A stretch of DNA of 64,000 bases from an uncultured Leucobacter sp. (GCA_937967375.1 CALCJF010000064.1:1-64000); one strand, 5' to 3'. Counted from the stretch's first letter, positions 17,627-26,842 are shown. Notes: generated from the sequence alone by a model not told the origin. Numbers and translations are program-made.

Positions 17627-17682
17627 CGTGTTCCCTCGAGTAATAGACACAGTGTGGCACTCGGGCGCGTGAGCGGCCGAGT

Positions 17683-17726
17683 GGGAATAAGAAAAGGGGT
17701 GCCGCGGCGCCCCTTTTCTTATTCCC
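17683..17726. terminator. Intrinsic terminator 2 of guaA (20-bp stem)
   Basis: Arms of 20 bp (17683-17702 and 17707-17726), 19 Watson-Crick pairs and one G-T, loop CGCG. The right arm is an inverted copy of the guaA stop region, so the stem can act on both strands. Confidence 0.88.
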
Positions 17727-17966
17727 ACGAGCAATGAACGCTGCGTGGCACCCGGCCGCGTGAGCGGCCGGGTGGGGAGTACTGCGTAACATTTGGCCGG
17801 AGCCCAGAGCAGCTTGCCGCTCACAGGCCGGCCTTTGAACTTGTTTTCACGAGTAATGTGAGTAACCCGGTTTCGGCTTCGTTCGCCGCATATTCTGCTG
17901 ATATCAGAACGGCGCGATTCACCTGAAAAGGTGGGTTGCGTCGGTCGTTCTTGTCAGAATGGAAGG

Positions 17967-18458
17967 GTGATCGAGGTGAGCCTTGAGGCTGTTCTCACGG
18001 GCGTGGCGTTCGTCGCCGGTGTGCTCGCTATTCTCGCTGCGGTCTTCGGCAGCTCGAGAAGGCTGAGCCGTAGAATCGATGCTCTCGACGAGAAGCTGAC
18101 GGCCCGGATTGATGCCGTCGATGCGAAGGCCGCGGCGCGCAGCGATGCCGTTCAGGCGAAAGCTGCCGCACGAAGCGACGCTCTTGAGCACAAGCTTGAC
18201 GCAGTTGATGCGAAAGCTGCTGCGCGCAGCGATGCCCTTGAAGCAAAGCTTGAGCGGTATCACGACGAGCTCGTCGAGTTTCGCATCGAGACGAAGGAGT
18301 CCTTCGGCCGAGTCGAGGCACACCTTGTAAGACACGACGAGCGGCTCGCGCTCTGGGAGCGCTTTGTTTGGGCGAAATCGAACGCTATGCCAGAGCCGGA
18401 CGCCGGTCGGCCCCGGGGTGCCGATCTTCCGCAGGTCGAGCCGCAGAAGAGCGCCTAG
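17967..18458 (+). CDS. Membrane-anchored coiled-coil protein with 11-residue repeats
   Basis: 163 residues, unknown function. GTG 17967 is 6 nt after CAGAAT (17955-17960), a leaderless-type start; upstream in-frame GTG 17931 lacks support. A single hydrophobic span (VSLEAVLTGVAFVAGVLAILAA) covers about 4-25. It is followed by a charged helix whose sequence repeats with an 11-residue period: DA-V/L-x-x-K-AAARS, at least four times between residues 38 and 92, a hendecad pattern typical of straight or right-handed coiled coils. The C-terminal ~70 residues are charged, ending in a Pro-rich tail. No partner is evident; the neighbour is convergent. Confidence 0.65.
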   Translation: MIEVSLEAVLTGVAFVAGVLAILAAVFGSSRRLSRRIDALDEKLTARIDAVDAKAAARSDAVQAKAAARSDALEHKLDAVDAKAAARSDALEAKLERYHDELVEFRIETKESFGRVEAHLVRHDERLALWERFVWAKSNAMPEPDAGRPRGADLPQVEPQKSA

Positions 18459-18500
18459 TTTCGCCACGCCGTGTACGGGCCACGTCACCCTGACATGCGA

Positions 18501-18538
18501 AAAGCCGGTGGCGAGGCGCGAGCCTTGCCACCGGCTTT
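18501..18538. terminator. Bidirectional terminator between convergent genes
   Basis: Arms AAAGCCGGTGGCGAGGC and GCCTTGCCACCGGCTTT (17 bp, one G-T) with a 4-nt loop and A/T runs on both sides. Confidence 0.88.
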
Positions 18539-18559
18539 GATCCTTGTAGGACCTAGCGA

Positions 18560-19423
18560 CTAGTTGCCGCGCAGAATCGCGAGGATGCGCAGGATCTCGA
18601 CGTAGAGCCAGATCAGCGTGACCATGAGGCCGAACGCCGCCGACCACGCCCACTTCTCGGGCACGCGGTTCTGCACACCGTTCTTGATGAGTTCGAAGTC
18701 CATCACGAGCGAGTAGGCGGCGAGCAGCACGGCAAGACCACCGATGATGACGCCGAGCGGAATGCCGCCGAAGACGGTGACACCGCGAAGACCCCACGGA
18801 TCGGTGACGACGCCGGTCAGCATCAGCACCACATTGAGCAGCGAGAACACGAGGTAGCCGACCATTGCGATCAGGAAGATCTTGGTCATCTTGGGGCTCG
18901 TGCGCACCTTGCCGCTGCGGAAGAGCAGCAGGGTCACAGCGAACACCGACATGGTGCCGAGGATGGCCTGCATCACGATGCCGGGGTAGACCGACTCCAT
19001 GAACATCGAGAATCCGCCGAGGAACAGGCCCTGAGCCACGGCGTAGCCGATGATGAGCGGCACGCTCGGCTCTTTCTTGAACGAGTTCACGAGACCGAGC
19101 ACGAGGCCGACGATTGCGCCGGGCAGCATCAGGATCGGCATCCACCAACCCAGGCCCGCGCCAGCGACAACGAGAATGAAGAGAAACACGGTCTTGCTGA
19201 TGGTGTTCTCGTAGGTCATCGGCTGGTCGCTGCCGACCACCGGGGGCTGCTGGCCCATGTTCGTGTGCGCAGCTGCACCGACCACCGCGGCCGAAGCCGC
19301 CGCGCCGTCGATGCCCGGCCGCTGCAGGTTTGCGGCAGGCTGATCGTAGATGCGGTTCAACTCCTCAGCGGTGAGGGTCTTACCGTTCAAAGCCGGATTA
19401 TTGGAAAGAGCTGGATTACTCAT
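18560..19423 (-). CDS. Bax inhibitor-1 / YccA family membrane protein
   Basis: 287 residues. A cytoplasmic N-terminal region of about 85 residues (Asn/Ala-rich, SNNPALNGKTLTAEELNRIY) is followed by seven hydrophobic spans. This is the actinobacterial BI-1 form, with VFLFILVVAGAGLGWW as first span and AWSAAFGLMVTLIWLYVEILR near the C-terminus. BsYetJ-type homologues are pH-sensitive calcium leak channels; the role here is inferred only from the family. AAGGAT lies 8-13 nt before the ATG at 19423. It stands alone, convergent with the coiled-coil gene. Confidence 0.88.
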   Translation of the reverse strand: MSNPALSNNPALNGKTLTAEELNRIYDQPAANLQRPGIDGAAASAAVVGAAAHTNMGQQPPVVGSDQPMTYENTISKTVFLFILVVAGAGLGWWMPILMLPGAIVGLVLGLVNSFKKEPSVPLIIGYAVAQGLFLGGFSMFMESVYPGIVMQAILGTMSVFAVTLLLFRSGKVRTSPKMTKIFLIAMVGYLVFSLLNVVLMLTGVVTDPWGLRGVTVFGGIPLGVIIGGLAVLLAAYSLVMDFELIKNGVQNRVPEKWAWSAAFGLMVTLIWLYVEILRILAILRGN

Positions 19424-19589
19424 GGCACGGGATCCTTCGCGGGTCGGGTACGTGTCTCAAGCTTAGTGATTGCGCCCGCTATTTGGCTGAGATTCTGCGC
19501 GGGATCGGGCGCGTTCGCCGACAGCGGCATGCTACGTGCGCCAACTGCCGTTCATGCGGCCGAAACCAGCGTGCCCTAGAGTTGCGTAA

Positions 19590-20603
19590 ATGACGTCACC
19601 CTCGCTACCCAAGCCGCTGTTGATCGGTCACCGCGGAGCCCCGGGGTATCGCCCTGAGCACACGGCCTCCGCCTACCTGCTCGCCTTTGCTCAGGGGGTC
19701 GACGCGGTCGAACCAGATCTCGTTGTCTCGCGCGACGGTGTGATCGTGATTCGGCACGAGAACGAGATCTCTGGCACCACCGACATCGCAGACCACCCCG
19801 AGTTCGCTGATCGGCACACCACGAAGGTGGTCGATGGGGTAGAGCTGACCGGATGGTTCACCGAAGATTTCACCTGGGATGAGCTTGCAACGCTCACGTG
19901 CCGCGAGCGCGTTCCAGAGCTGCGAACCGAGAACGTCGCCTACAACGACACCGAGCGCATGTTGCGGTTGAGCGACCTCATCGACCTCGTCGACGAGTGG
20001 AACGCCTCGCACGAGAAGCCTGTCGGTCTCGTGATCGAACTGAAGCACGTCGACTTTTTGCAGCAGCAGGGGCACGATCTCGTGGGTCTGATGCAGACCG
20101 CCCTCGAAGTGAGCGGGTGGGATGAGAAGCCCGAGTTGCTCACGATCGAGTGCTTCGAAATCGATCCGCTCGATCGATTGCGTGAGGCGGGCACGCTTGC
20201 ACAGCTGATTTTTTTGATGGAGAGCAAAGGATCGCCGCCCGACCAGATCTCAATGTTTGGCGATATCGCACATGAGTATGCGTGGTATCGCACTGACGCT
20301 GGCCTAGATTCGCTCATGGGGCGGGTGCACGGCATCAGTCTCTCCAAACGCGACCTGCTGCAGGTGAACAACCTGGGCCAGGCGGTCGGTGTGCAAGACA
20401 TCGTGCAGCGGGCGCACAAACGGGGCCTCGTGGTGTTCACGTGGACCCTGCGCCCCGAGAACGGCTTTCTGGTTCCGGGATTCCGCTCGGCCGGTTCGCG
20501 CGCCGAGCGAGGCGATTGGCGCGAAGAGTGGCGCCTGATCCTCTCGACCGGACTTGACGGGGTGTTTCTTGATCACCCAGACCTGCTCGCCGAGGTGCTG
20601 TAG
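19590..20603 (+). CDS. Glycerophosphodiester phosphodiesterase
   Basis: 337 residues, no signal peptide, so probably cytoplasmic. It hydrolyses glycerophosphodiesters to glycerol-3-phosphate plus alcohol. Catalytic residues of the GDPD TIM barrel are visible: GHRGAPG with His14-Arg15, the metal pair Glu-Pro-Asp in VEPDLVVSRDG near 50-52, and HENEI with the second His near 66. The ATG lies 7 nt after TAGAGT (19577-19582) and lacks a ribosome binding site. It could supply substrate for GlpD. A second, membrane-fused member of the family is encoded at 49950-51797. Confidence 0.9.
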   Translation: MTSPSLPKPLLIGHRGAPGYRPEHTASAYLLAFAQGVDAVEPDLVVSRDGVIVIRHENEISGTTDIADHPEFADRHTTKVVDGVELTGWFTEDFTWDELATLTCRERVPELRTENVAYNDTERMLRLSDLIDLVDEWNASHEKPVGLVIELKHVDFLQQQGHDLVGLMQTALEVSGWDEKPELLTIECFEIDPLDRLREAGTLAQLIFLMESKGSPPDQISMFGDIAHEYAWYRTDAGLDSLMGRVHGISLSKRDLLQVNNLGQAVGVQDIVQRAHKRGLVVFTWTLRPENGFLVPGFRSAGSRAERGDWREEWRLILSTGLDGVFLDHPDLLAEVL

Positions 20604-20627
20604 CGGGCCACCCGCCGGGCGGCGAGG

Positions 20628-21644
20628 TTAGGCGGCCGCGCGTTCGCCTACGATGTTGCTCAGCATGAAGTCGCGAAGCTGCGCACCACCGAGCCCGGCG
20701 TCGAGAGCGAACGCGAGCTTTGCGAGCGCCGCCTCCGCGGTCATATCCCCGCCAGCGATGACACCGGTGTCTGCCAGCTCGCTGCCGACTGCGTATCGAC
20801 CCGGATCGACGCTACCGGTTGCGCACTGCGTGATCGCAACCACGGGCATGCTTGCGCAGATCTCGCGCAGCGCCTCGGCCATCCCCGGTCGTGCCATCGG
20901 GGCATTGCCGCTGCCGTAGCATTCGAGCACGAGCCCATCGGGGTTCCCACCGACGGCGGCGCGCAGATCCTCGGCCACGACACCCGGAACGAAACGAAAC
21001 GCGAGCGTACGCGCGGGCGTGAGCCGGTCGGAACCGTGCAGCAGCTGCTTCGGCACTCCGCTCGGATCGGGCCCGAGGTTGCGCTCGGCGCGAAACGCTC
21101 GCAGATCTTCGGCCTGCGCTTTGGTTGCGCGAATGGCGGGCATGAGTGTGCCGCCGAACGCGATGCACGCAGGGGCGTCATCGCTCGCCTTGACCGCTGC
21201 ACGAATCGCGAGTGAGAGGTTTGCGGGCGCGTCGCTGTCTGGTGCGCCGTGGGCGAGTTGGCTGCCCGTCAGCACAACGGGCACGCCGAGGCTGTCGAGG
21301 TCGAAGGCGATTCGGGCCCCCGTGTAGGCCAGGGTGTCAGTGCCGTGCGTGATAACGACGCCGCGCGGACGCTTCGTTCGCACCCTCGCGCGAACGGCAC
21401 GCGCGATTCGTGCCCCGGTCTCGGCGTCTGCGTTCGCGCTGTCGATGGCTGGGCTCAAGTGGTTGATGCGGTAATCGATGCCGAGCGGTTCGCAGATGCG
21501 CTGCACGAGCTGTTCGAGCGCTTCTTCGAAACCGGGATCAGGTGCGAGGCCGCGTTCGGTCTCGCGCATGCCGATGGTGCCACCGGTTGCGAAGATGAGC
21601 ACCTCTGGGCGGGCGGGCGGAGTCGCGGGGGCAGAATGACGCAT
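20628..21644 (-). CDS. L-asparaginase family protein
   Basis: 338 residues, cytoplasmic by lack of a signal peptide. Hydrolyses asparagine to aspartate and ammonia. The two catalytic threonine motifs are present: Thr23 in ATGGTIG and Thr102-Asp103 in THGTDTLAYTG, with GSQLAHG and a Lys in RATKAQAE downstream. The ATG at 21644 is 6 nt after CAGAAT on the minus strand (21651-21656), again leaderless in form. It is divergent from the helicase gene with 53 bp between start codons. Its stop faces that of the glycerophosphodiesterase gene 24 bp away. Confidence 0.88.
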   Translation of the reverse strand: MRHSAPATPPARPEVLIFATGGTIGMRETERGLAPDPGFEEALEQLVQRICEPLGIDYRINHLSPAIDSANADAETGARIARAVRARVRTKRPRGVVITHGTDTLAYTGARIAFDLDSLGVPVVLTGSQLAHGAPDSDAPANLSLAIRAAVKASDDAPACIAFGGTLMPAIRATKAQAEDLRAFRAERNLGPDPSGVPKQLLHGSDRLTPARTLAFRFVPGVVAEDLRAAVGGNPDGLVLECYGSGNAPMARPGMAEALREICASMPVVAITQCATGSVDPGRYAVGSELADTGVIAGGDMTAEAALAKLAFALDAGLGGAQLRDFMLSNIVGERAAA

Positions 21645-21697
21645 GGTTCTATTCTGTCGTGCGCGAGGTGTCGGTGGTCGCTTCTAGACTTGAGGTG

Positions 21698-24382
21698 ATG
21701 AATGACTTCGTACTTCTCGACCCTTCGGGGGTTCCGTTCGGGCAGCCCGCCGGCGAAGACCCGCTGGTTGCTGGGCTGAACCCGCAGCAGCGTCGTGCCG
21801 TCGAGGCGCGCGGGCAGGCGCTCCTGATCGTCGCGGGCGCGGGATCAGGCAAGACCCGCGTGCTCACGCACCGCATTGCGCAGCTGATTCGCAACCGAGA
21901 GGCCTGGCCCAGCCAAATTCTCGCGATCACCTTCACGAACAAGGCCGCAGCAGAGATGCGCGAGCGAGTCGAAGACCTGATGGGCGGCGAAGTCGCCAGC
22001 GGTATGTGGATCTCGACGTTCCACTCGGCGTGCGTGCGAATTCTGCGGCGCGAGGCCGAGCGCTTCGGCTACGTCTCGGGCTTCACAATTTACGATTCGG
22101 CCGACTCGCGGGCACTGCTCAAACGCATCATCAAAGAGAGCGAAGCCGATAGCTACGGGTTCACCCCGGCGAACACGAGCGCAAAGATCTCGCGGCTCAA
22201 GAACGAGCTGCAAGACGCCGCGAGCTACCGCGCTACGGCAAACGAGAGCGACCCGCGCGAGCGCATCTTCATCGAGATTTTTCACGAGTACGAGCAGCAG
22301 CTGCGGCGCGCCAACGCGTTCGATTTCGACGACCTCATCGGGCAGACGGTGCACCTCTTCAGGGCGCACCCCGACGTCGCCGCAATCTATCAGCGGCGCT
22401 TTCGGCACATTCTCGTCGACGAGTACCAAGACACGAACCACGCGCAATACTCGCTCATTCGTGAGCTCACGCGCGGGGTCGATGCGGCAGAAGTCGAGCG
22501 GCTCGTGCCGCCGGTGCGCGACCGCGAGGTCGATGCGAGCGGCCGCATTCCCGGCGCTTCACTCACCGTCGTCGGTGACAGCGACCAGTCGATCTATGCG
22601 TTCCGCGGAGCCGACATTCGCAACATCGTTGAGTTCGAGCGCGACTTCGTCGGGGCCGAGGTCGTGAAGCTCGAGCAGAACTATCGCTCGACTCAGAACA
22701 TACTCTCGGCCGCGAACGCAGTCATCGGCAACAACTTCGACAGGCAAGAGAAGAACCTTTTTACGACCTCGGGCGACGGTTCGAAGCTTGTCGGCTTTAC
22801 CGGGTATTCGCAGCACGACGAAGCGCGGTTCGTTGCCGAAGAGATCGAAGACCTGCACCGCACCGGCATCGCCTACGGCGACATCGCCGTGTTCTATCGC
22901 ACCAACTCGCAGACCCGTGCGCTCGAAGAATTGCTGATTCGAGGGGCGATCCCGTACCGCGTGCTCGGCGGCACGAAGTTCTACGAACGCGCCGAGATCA
23001 AAGATGCGATGTCGTATCTCACGAGCCTCGCGAACCCATACGACCCCATTGCGTGGTCGAGGCTGATCGGAGTGCCGAAGCGCGGCATCGGGCCGATGGC
23101 AGAAGCGCAGCTCGCGTTCTTCCAAGAGTCGCACGGCATCTCGTTTCACGAGGCCATGCTGCGCGCAGACGAAGTGCCGTTCGGGCCGAAGGTGCGCGAT
23201 GCGATCAAGTCGCTCGGCGAGCTGCTGCTGCGCGCGACGCGCATGGCGTTGGGCGGTGGGCCGACCGATGTAACGTACGACCCGACGACGGGTGAGGTGC
23301 GCGAAGACGGCGAGTCTGACGAGACTCGCAAGAAGCCGGCTCCCGTCGCCGACGTGCTCAAGCTGATTCTTGACGAGACCGAGATGATCGAGAAGCTGCG
23401 GGCGAAGCGTGACCCGCAAGACGAGGCGAGAGCCGAGAACCTCGAAGAGCTCGTCTCGGTCGCCCGCGAGTTCGACGTGCGCAACCCTGGCGCCGGTCTG
23501 CTCGAATTTCTCACCGAGGTGAGCCTCGTTGCCGCCGCTGACGATCTTGATGACCAGAGCGGCACCGTTTCGCTCATGACCCTGCACACAGCGAAGGGTC
23601 TCGAGTTCAACACGGTGTTTCTCACCGGTGTTGAAGAGGGGCTGATTCCGCATCAGATGTCGGTCGACGAGGTCGGTGGCATCAGCGAAGAGCGCAGGCT
23701 CATGTACGTCGGTATTACTCGTGCACGCGAGCGGCTCTATCTCACCCTGGCAAGCACGCGCTCGACGTTCGGCGACATTAACGTGGCGATGCCCTCGCGC
23801 TTCTTGCAAGAGATTCCCGACGAGCTCGTTGAGTGGCGGCAATCGCCCGGCGAGGTCACCGGCACGGCCCGCTTGGGTCAAAACGCATCGCGTTTTGGCG
23901 CGGGACGTGCTGACGCTACTGCGTCAGGGGGTGCCGAGTCGCAACGAGTCGCATCGCGCGCGTTGAATGCGCGCGGCGGTTCGGGCGGCTACGGGTCGCG
24001 CGGTGGCGCCTCTCGCAGGCCGGTCGACTCGAACGTCACCTTCGGGGCGGGCAGCGGTCGCATGTCGGGCAGCGCTGCCGTGAGTGAACCGGCGAGCGGC
24101 GGCATGCAGTCGGCGCTCGAGCAATGGCGCGAGCGCAAGCGCCTCGCGAAAGAGGCGCAGAAGGCTGGCGGCGGGTTTCCGAATATGGTCGGCTCGAGCG
24201 TGCGCGACAACGGCGACCTCGAGCTTGTGCCCGGCGACCGCATTCGTCACGACGACTACGGTGAGGGCCGAGTGACGGCCGTCACCGGCGTCGGTTCGAA
24301 ACGGATCGCGCACGCAGTGTTCGACTCAGTGGGGGAGCGCAAACTGCTCATTAAGCTCTCGCCGATCGAGAAGATCGAGTAA
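21698..24382 (+). CDS. pcrA: ATP-dependent DNA helicase PcrA/UvrD
   Basis: 894 residues, superfamily 1A 3'-5' helicase for nucleotide-excision and mismatch-type repair and replication restart. LNPQQRRAV (Q-motif) precedes Walker A GAGSGKT at 47-53; ILVDEYQDTN (motif II), GDSDQSIYAFRGAD (III), QNYRST (IV), LMTLHTAKGLEF (V) and VGITRARERL (VI) are all intact. The Gly/Ala/Arg-rich linker near 740-800 leads to the Tudor-like RNA-polymerase-binding domain GDRIRHDDYGEGRV. ATG 21698 is 7 nt after TAGACT (21685-21690). An upstream TTG/GTG extension is unlikely. Confidence 0.95.
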   Translation: MNDFVLLDPSGVPFGQPAGEDPLVAGLNPQQRRAVEARGQALLIVAGAGSGKTRVLTHRIAQLIRNREAWPSQILAITFTNKAAAEMRERVEDLMGGEVASGMWISTFHSACVRILRREAERFGYVSGFTIYDSADSRALLKRIIKESEADSYGFTPANTSAKISRLKNELQDAASYRATANESDPRERIFIEIFHEYEQQLRRANAFDFDDLIGQTVHLFRAHPDVAAIYQRRFRHILVDEYQDTNHAQYSLIRELTRGVDAAEVERLVPPVRDREVDASGRIPGASLTVVGDSDQSIYAFRGADIRNIVEFERDFVGAEVVKLEQNYRSTQNILSAANAVIGNNFDRQEKNLFTTSGDGSKLVGFTGYSQHDEARFVAEEIEDLHRTGIAYGDIAVFYRTNSQTRALEELLIRGAIPYRVLGGTKFYERAEIKDAMSYLTSLANPYDPIAWSRLIGVPKRGIGPMAEAQLAFFQESHGISFHEAMLRADEVPFGPKVRDAIKSLGELLLRATRMALGGGPTDVTYDPTTGEVREDGESDETRKKPAPVADVLKLILDETEMIEKLRAKRDPQDEARAENLEELVSVAREFDVRNPGAGLLEFLTEVSLVAAADDLDDQSGTVSLMTLHTAKGLEFNTVFLTGVEEGLIPHQMSVDEVGGISEERRLMYVGITRARERLYLTLASTRSTFGDINVAMPSRFLQEIPDELVEWRQSPGEVTGTARLGQNASRFGAGRADATASGGAESQRVASRALNARGGSGGYGSRGGASRRPVDSNVTFGAGSGRMSGSAAVSEPASGGMQSALEQWRERKRLAKEAQKAGGGFPNMVGSSVRDNGDLELVPGDRIRHDDYGEGRVTAVTGVGSKRIAHAVFDSVGERKLLIKLSPIEKIE

Positions 24383-24392
24383 CGGTTCAGCA

Positions 24393-24469
24393 GAAACTAC
24401 GGAGATCAACGGAAATCAAGGACGGCGCTGCCCAGATCATCTGTGATATCCGTTGATCTCCGAGTTTTC
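24393..24469. repeat. Imperfect intergenic palindrome after pcrA
   Basis: 26-nt arms (24393-24418 and 24444-24469) share the core CGGAGATCAACGG and its complement with only a few mismatches, around a 25-nt loop. There is no T-run. The remainder of the gap to 24623 is AT-richer and probably contains the sucC promoter. Confidence 0.7.
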
Positions 24470-24623
24470 GGTGGGGGAGAGAGGCGGCGGGTGAGGAAGA
24501 ACCGGCGATCCCCGCGTTGATATTGCAATGGTAGACTCTGCGATTGGTCGACTTATCTCGACATCGAGACATTTTTCTGCCTCGGATCATTTCTGACCAA
24601 TAGCAAAGGGCAAAGGACAGTAC

Positions 24624-25793
24624 GTGGATCTGTACGAGTACCAGGCACGAGATCTTTTCGAACGATACGGGGTGCCGGTGCTCGCCGGCATCGTCGCGGA
24701 CACTCCCGAGGAGGTGCGCGCTGCTGCCGAGAAGATCGGCGGTGTCGTCGTCGTCAAGGCTCAGGTGAAGACCGGTGGCCGCGGCAAGGCCGGCGGCGTG
24801 AAGGTCGCGAAGAACCCCGACGAGGCATTTGAGGCGGCGCAGTCGATCCTCGGCCTTGATATCAAGGGTCACGTCGTCAAGCGAGTCATGGTCGCTGCAG
24901 GCGCCGACATCAAGCAGGAGTTCTACTTCTCGGTGCTGCTGGACCGAGCGAACCGCTCGTACCTCTCGCTGTGCAGCGTTGAGGGCGGCATGGAGATCGA
25001 GGTGCTCGCCGTTGAGAAGCCCGAGGCGCTCGCGCGCATCGAGGTCAACCCCATCACCGGCATCGACGCAGCGAAGGCTGAAGAGATCGCACGCGCTGCG
25101 AACTTCCCCGAAGAACTCATCGCCAAGGTCGCAGCAGTGTTCGTGAAGCTCTACGAGGTGTACGTCGGTGAAGACGCCACTCTCGTCGAGGTGAACCCGC
25201 TCGTGCTCACCGGCGCAGGCGACATCATCGCCCTCGACGGCAAGGTCTCGCTCGACGAGAACGCCGAGTTCCGTCAGCCCGAGCACGACGCACTCGCCGA
25301 TAAGTCGGCAGAGGATCCGCTCGAGGCAAAGGCCAAGGCGCAGGATCTCAACTACGTGAAGCTCGACGGAGAGGTCGGCGTTATCGGCAACGGTGCGGGC
25401 CTCGTCATGTCGACGCTTGACGTTGTCGCATACGCTGGTGAGAACCACGGCGGCGTGAAGCCCGCGAACTTCCTCGACATCGGAGGTGGTGCCTCTGCAG
25501 AGGTCATGGCAGCGGGTCTCGACGTGATCCTCGGCGACCCGCAGGTCAAGTCGGTCTTCGTGAACGTCTTCGGCGGCATCACCGCGTGTGACGCAGTCGC
25601 AAACGGCATCGTTGGTGCACTCGCCAAGCTCGGCGACGCAGCCAACAAGCCTCTCGTCGTGCGCCTCGACGGCAACAACGTCGAAGAGGGTCGCGCAATT
25701 CTGAACGAAGCTGCGCACCCGCTGGTCATTCAGGCCGCCACCATGGACGAGGGCGCCGACAAGGCCGCCGAGCTGGCTCACGCGGCCGCCTGA
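24624..25793 (+). CDS. sucC: Succinate-CoA ligase (ADP-forming) beta subunit
   Basis: 389 residues, the nucleotide-binding subunit of the TCA-cycle enzyme that makes ATP or GTP from succinyl-CoA. The start is GTG (MDLYEYQARDLFERYGVPV) with AAAGGA upstream. The ATP-grasp domain covers about 1-230, with VVKAQVKTGGRGKAGGVK at 45-62 and EVNPLV near 190. The C-terminal CoA-ligase domain shows the loop FVNVFGGITACD near 316. sucD follows after 31 nt in the same operon. Confidence 0.97.
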   Translation: MDLYEYQARDLFERYGVPVLAGIVADTPEEVRAAAEKIGGVVVVKAQVKTGGRGKAGGVKVAKNPDEAFEAAQSILGLDIKGHVVKRVMVAAGADIKQEFYFSVLLDRANRSYLSLCSVEGGMEIEVLAVEKPEALARIEVNPITGIDAAKAEEIARAANFPEELIAKVAAVFVKLYEVYVGEDATLVEVNPLVLTGAGDIIALDGKVSLDENAEFRQPEHDALADKSAEDPLEAKAKAQDLNYVKLDGEVGVIGNGAGLVMSTLDVVAYAGENHGGVKPANFLDIGGGASAEVMAAGLDVILGDPQVKSVFVNVFGGITACDAVANGIVGALAKLGDAANKPLVVRLDGNNVEEGRAILNEAAHPLVIQAATMDEGADKAAELAHAAA

Positions 25794-25824
25794 GACGCAC
25801 GAGACGAAGAGAGAGTTTAGAACT

Positions 25825-26727
25825 ATGTCTATCTTCCTGAACAAGGATTCAAAGGTCATCGTGCAGGGCATCACCGGCGGCGAGGGCACCAAGCACACCG
25901 CACGCATGCTCGCGGCTGGCACCCAGATTGTCGGCGGCGTGAATGCACGCAAGGCCGGCACCACCGTGTCGCACGTGAACGCTGCTGGCGAGACCGTCGA
26001 GCTGCCGGTCTTCGCGACCGTTGGCGAGGCCATGGCAGCAACCGGCGCCGACGTGTCGGTTGCTTTCGTGCCTCCGGCCTTCACGAAGGACGCTGCGATC
26101 GAGGCGATCGACGCTGGCATCGGCCTGCTCGTCATCATCACCGAGGGTGTTCCGGTCAAGGATTCGGCCGAGCTCTGGGCTCACGCCAAGGCGACCGGTG
26201 GCAACACACGCATTATCGGCCCGAACTGCCCCGGCATCATCACCCCGGGCGAGGCGCTCGCTGGCATCACTCCTGCGACCATCACCGGCAAGGGCCCGAT
26301 CGGCCTCGTGTCGAAGTCGGGCACCCTGACCTACCAGATGATGTACGAGTTGCGCGATCTGGGCTTCTCGACCGCCATCGGTATCGGCGGTGACCCGATC
26401 ATCGGCACCACCCACATCGATGCGCTCGCCGCGTTCGAGGCTGACCCTGAGACCAAGGCGATCGTCATGATCGGTGAGATCGGTGGCGACGCCGAGGAGC
26501 GCGCTGCCGAGTTCATCAAGGCGAACGTCACGAAGCCGGTGGTCGGCTACGTCGCTGGCTTCACCGCTCCCGAGGGCAAGACCATGGGCCACGCAGGCGC
26601 CATCGTGTCTGGCTCGGCTGGCACAGCTCAGGCCAAGAAAGAAGCACTCGAGGCTGCTGGCGTGAAGGTGGGCAAGACGCCTACCGAGACCGCAGAGCTG
26701 CTGCGCGAGGTCTACGCGGCGCTGTAA
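25825..26727 (+). CDS. sucD: Succinate-CoA ligase alpha subunit
   Basis: 300 residues. Binds CoA through the N-terminal Rossmann domain (VQGITGGEGTKHT, 13-25) and carries the phosphohistidine His256 in GKTMGHAGAIVSG. GPNCPGIITPGE near 133 and the end TPTETAELLREV fit the family. A purine-rich GAAGAGAGAG precedes the ATG. It is paired with sucC and closed by a strong terminator at 26766-26807. Confidence 0.97.
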   Translation: MSIFLNKDSKVIVQGITGGEGTKHTARMLAAGTQIVGGVNARKAGTTVSHVNAAGETVELPVFATVGEAMAATGADVSVAFVPPAFTKDAAIEAIDAGIGLLVIITEGVPVKDSAELWAHAKATGGNTRIIGPNCPGIITPGEALAGITPATITGKGPIGLVSKSGTLTYQMMYELRDLGFSTAIGIGGDPIIGTTHIDALAAFEADPETKAIVMIGEIGGDAEERAAEFIKANVTKPVVGYVAGFTAPEGKTMGHAGAIVSGSAGTAQAKKEALEAAGVKVGKTPTETAELLREVYAAL

Positions 26728-26765
26728 TAGAGTGCTCGTCGCGAGATTTTCGTGGCGAGGATCGA

Positions 26766-26807
26766 GGATCGGGCGGGGTGCGCAGCGCACCCCGCCCGAT
26801 CCTTTTC
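26766..26807 (+). terminator. Intrinsic terminator of sucCD
   Basis: Perfect 18-bp stem GGATCGGGCGGGGTGCGC with its complement, one-base loop in the strict pairing, followed by TTTTCT. Confidence 0.92.
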
Positions 26808-26842
26808 TCTACGCCTGCGACTTGAGTCGGTGCTTCACTCAG

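Larger units (their letters stand above)
17590..17769 (+). repeat. Tandem duplication of a two-hairpin terminator module after guaA
   Basis: Unit 1 (17590-17678) and unit 2 (17679-17769) both open with GAGTGGGAATAAGAAAAGGGG, which in unit 1 is the last guaA codons plus stop, and both end in CGCGTGAGCGGCC. Each unit holds a terminator hairpin followed by a second hairpin with a GTGA loop (arms CACTCGG/CCGAGTG in unit 1, CACCCGGCCGC/GCGGCCGGGTG in unit 2). The middle parts are diverged. The remaining bases to 17966 show nothing else. Confidence 0.85.

Noticed and set aside
24387..26159. 590-codon minus-strand open frame opposite sucC/sucD
   Set aside because: Spans two intact operon genes and their intergenic gap on the opposite strand; protein is low-complexity and matches no family.
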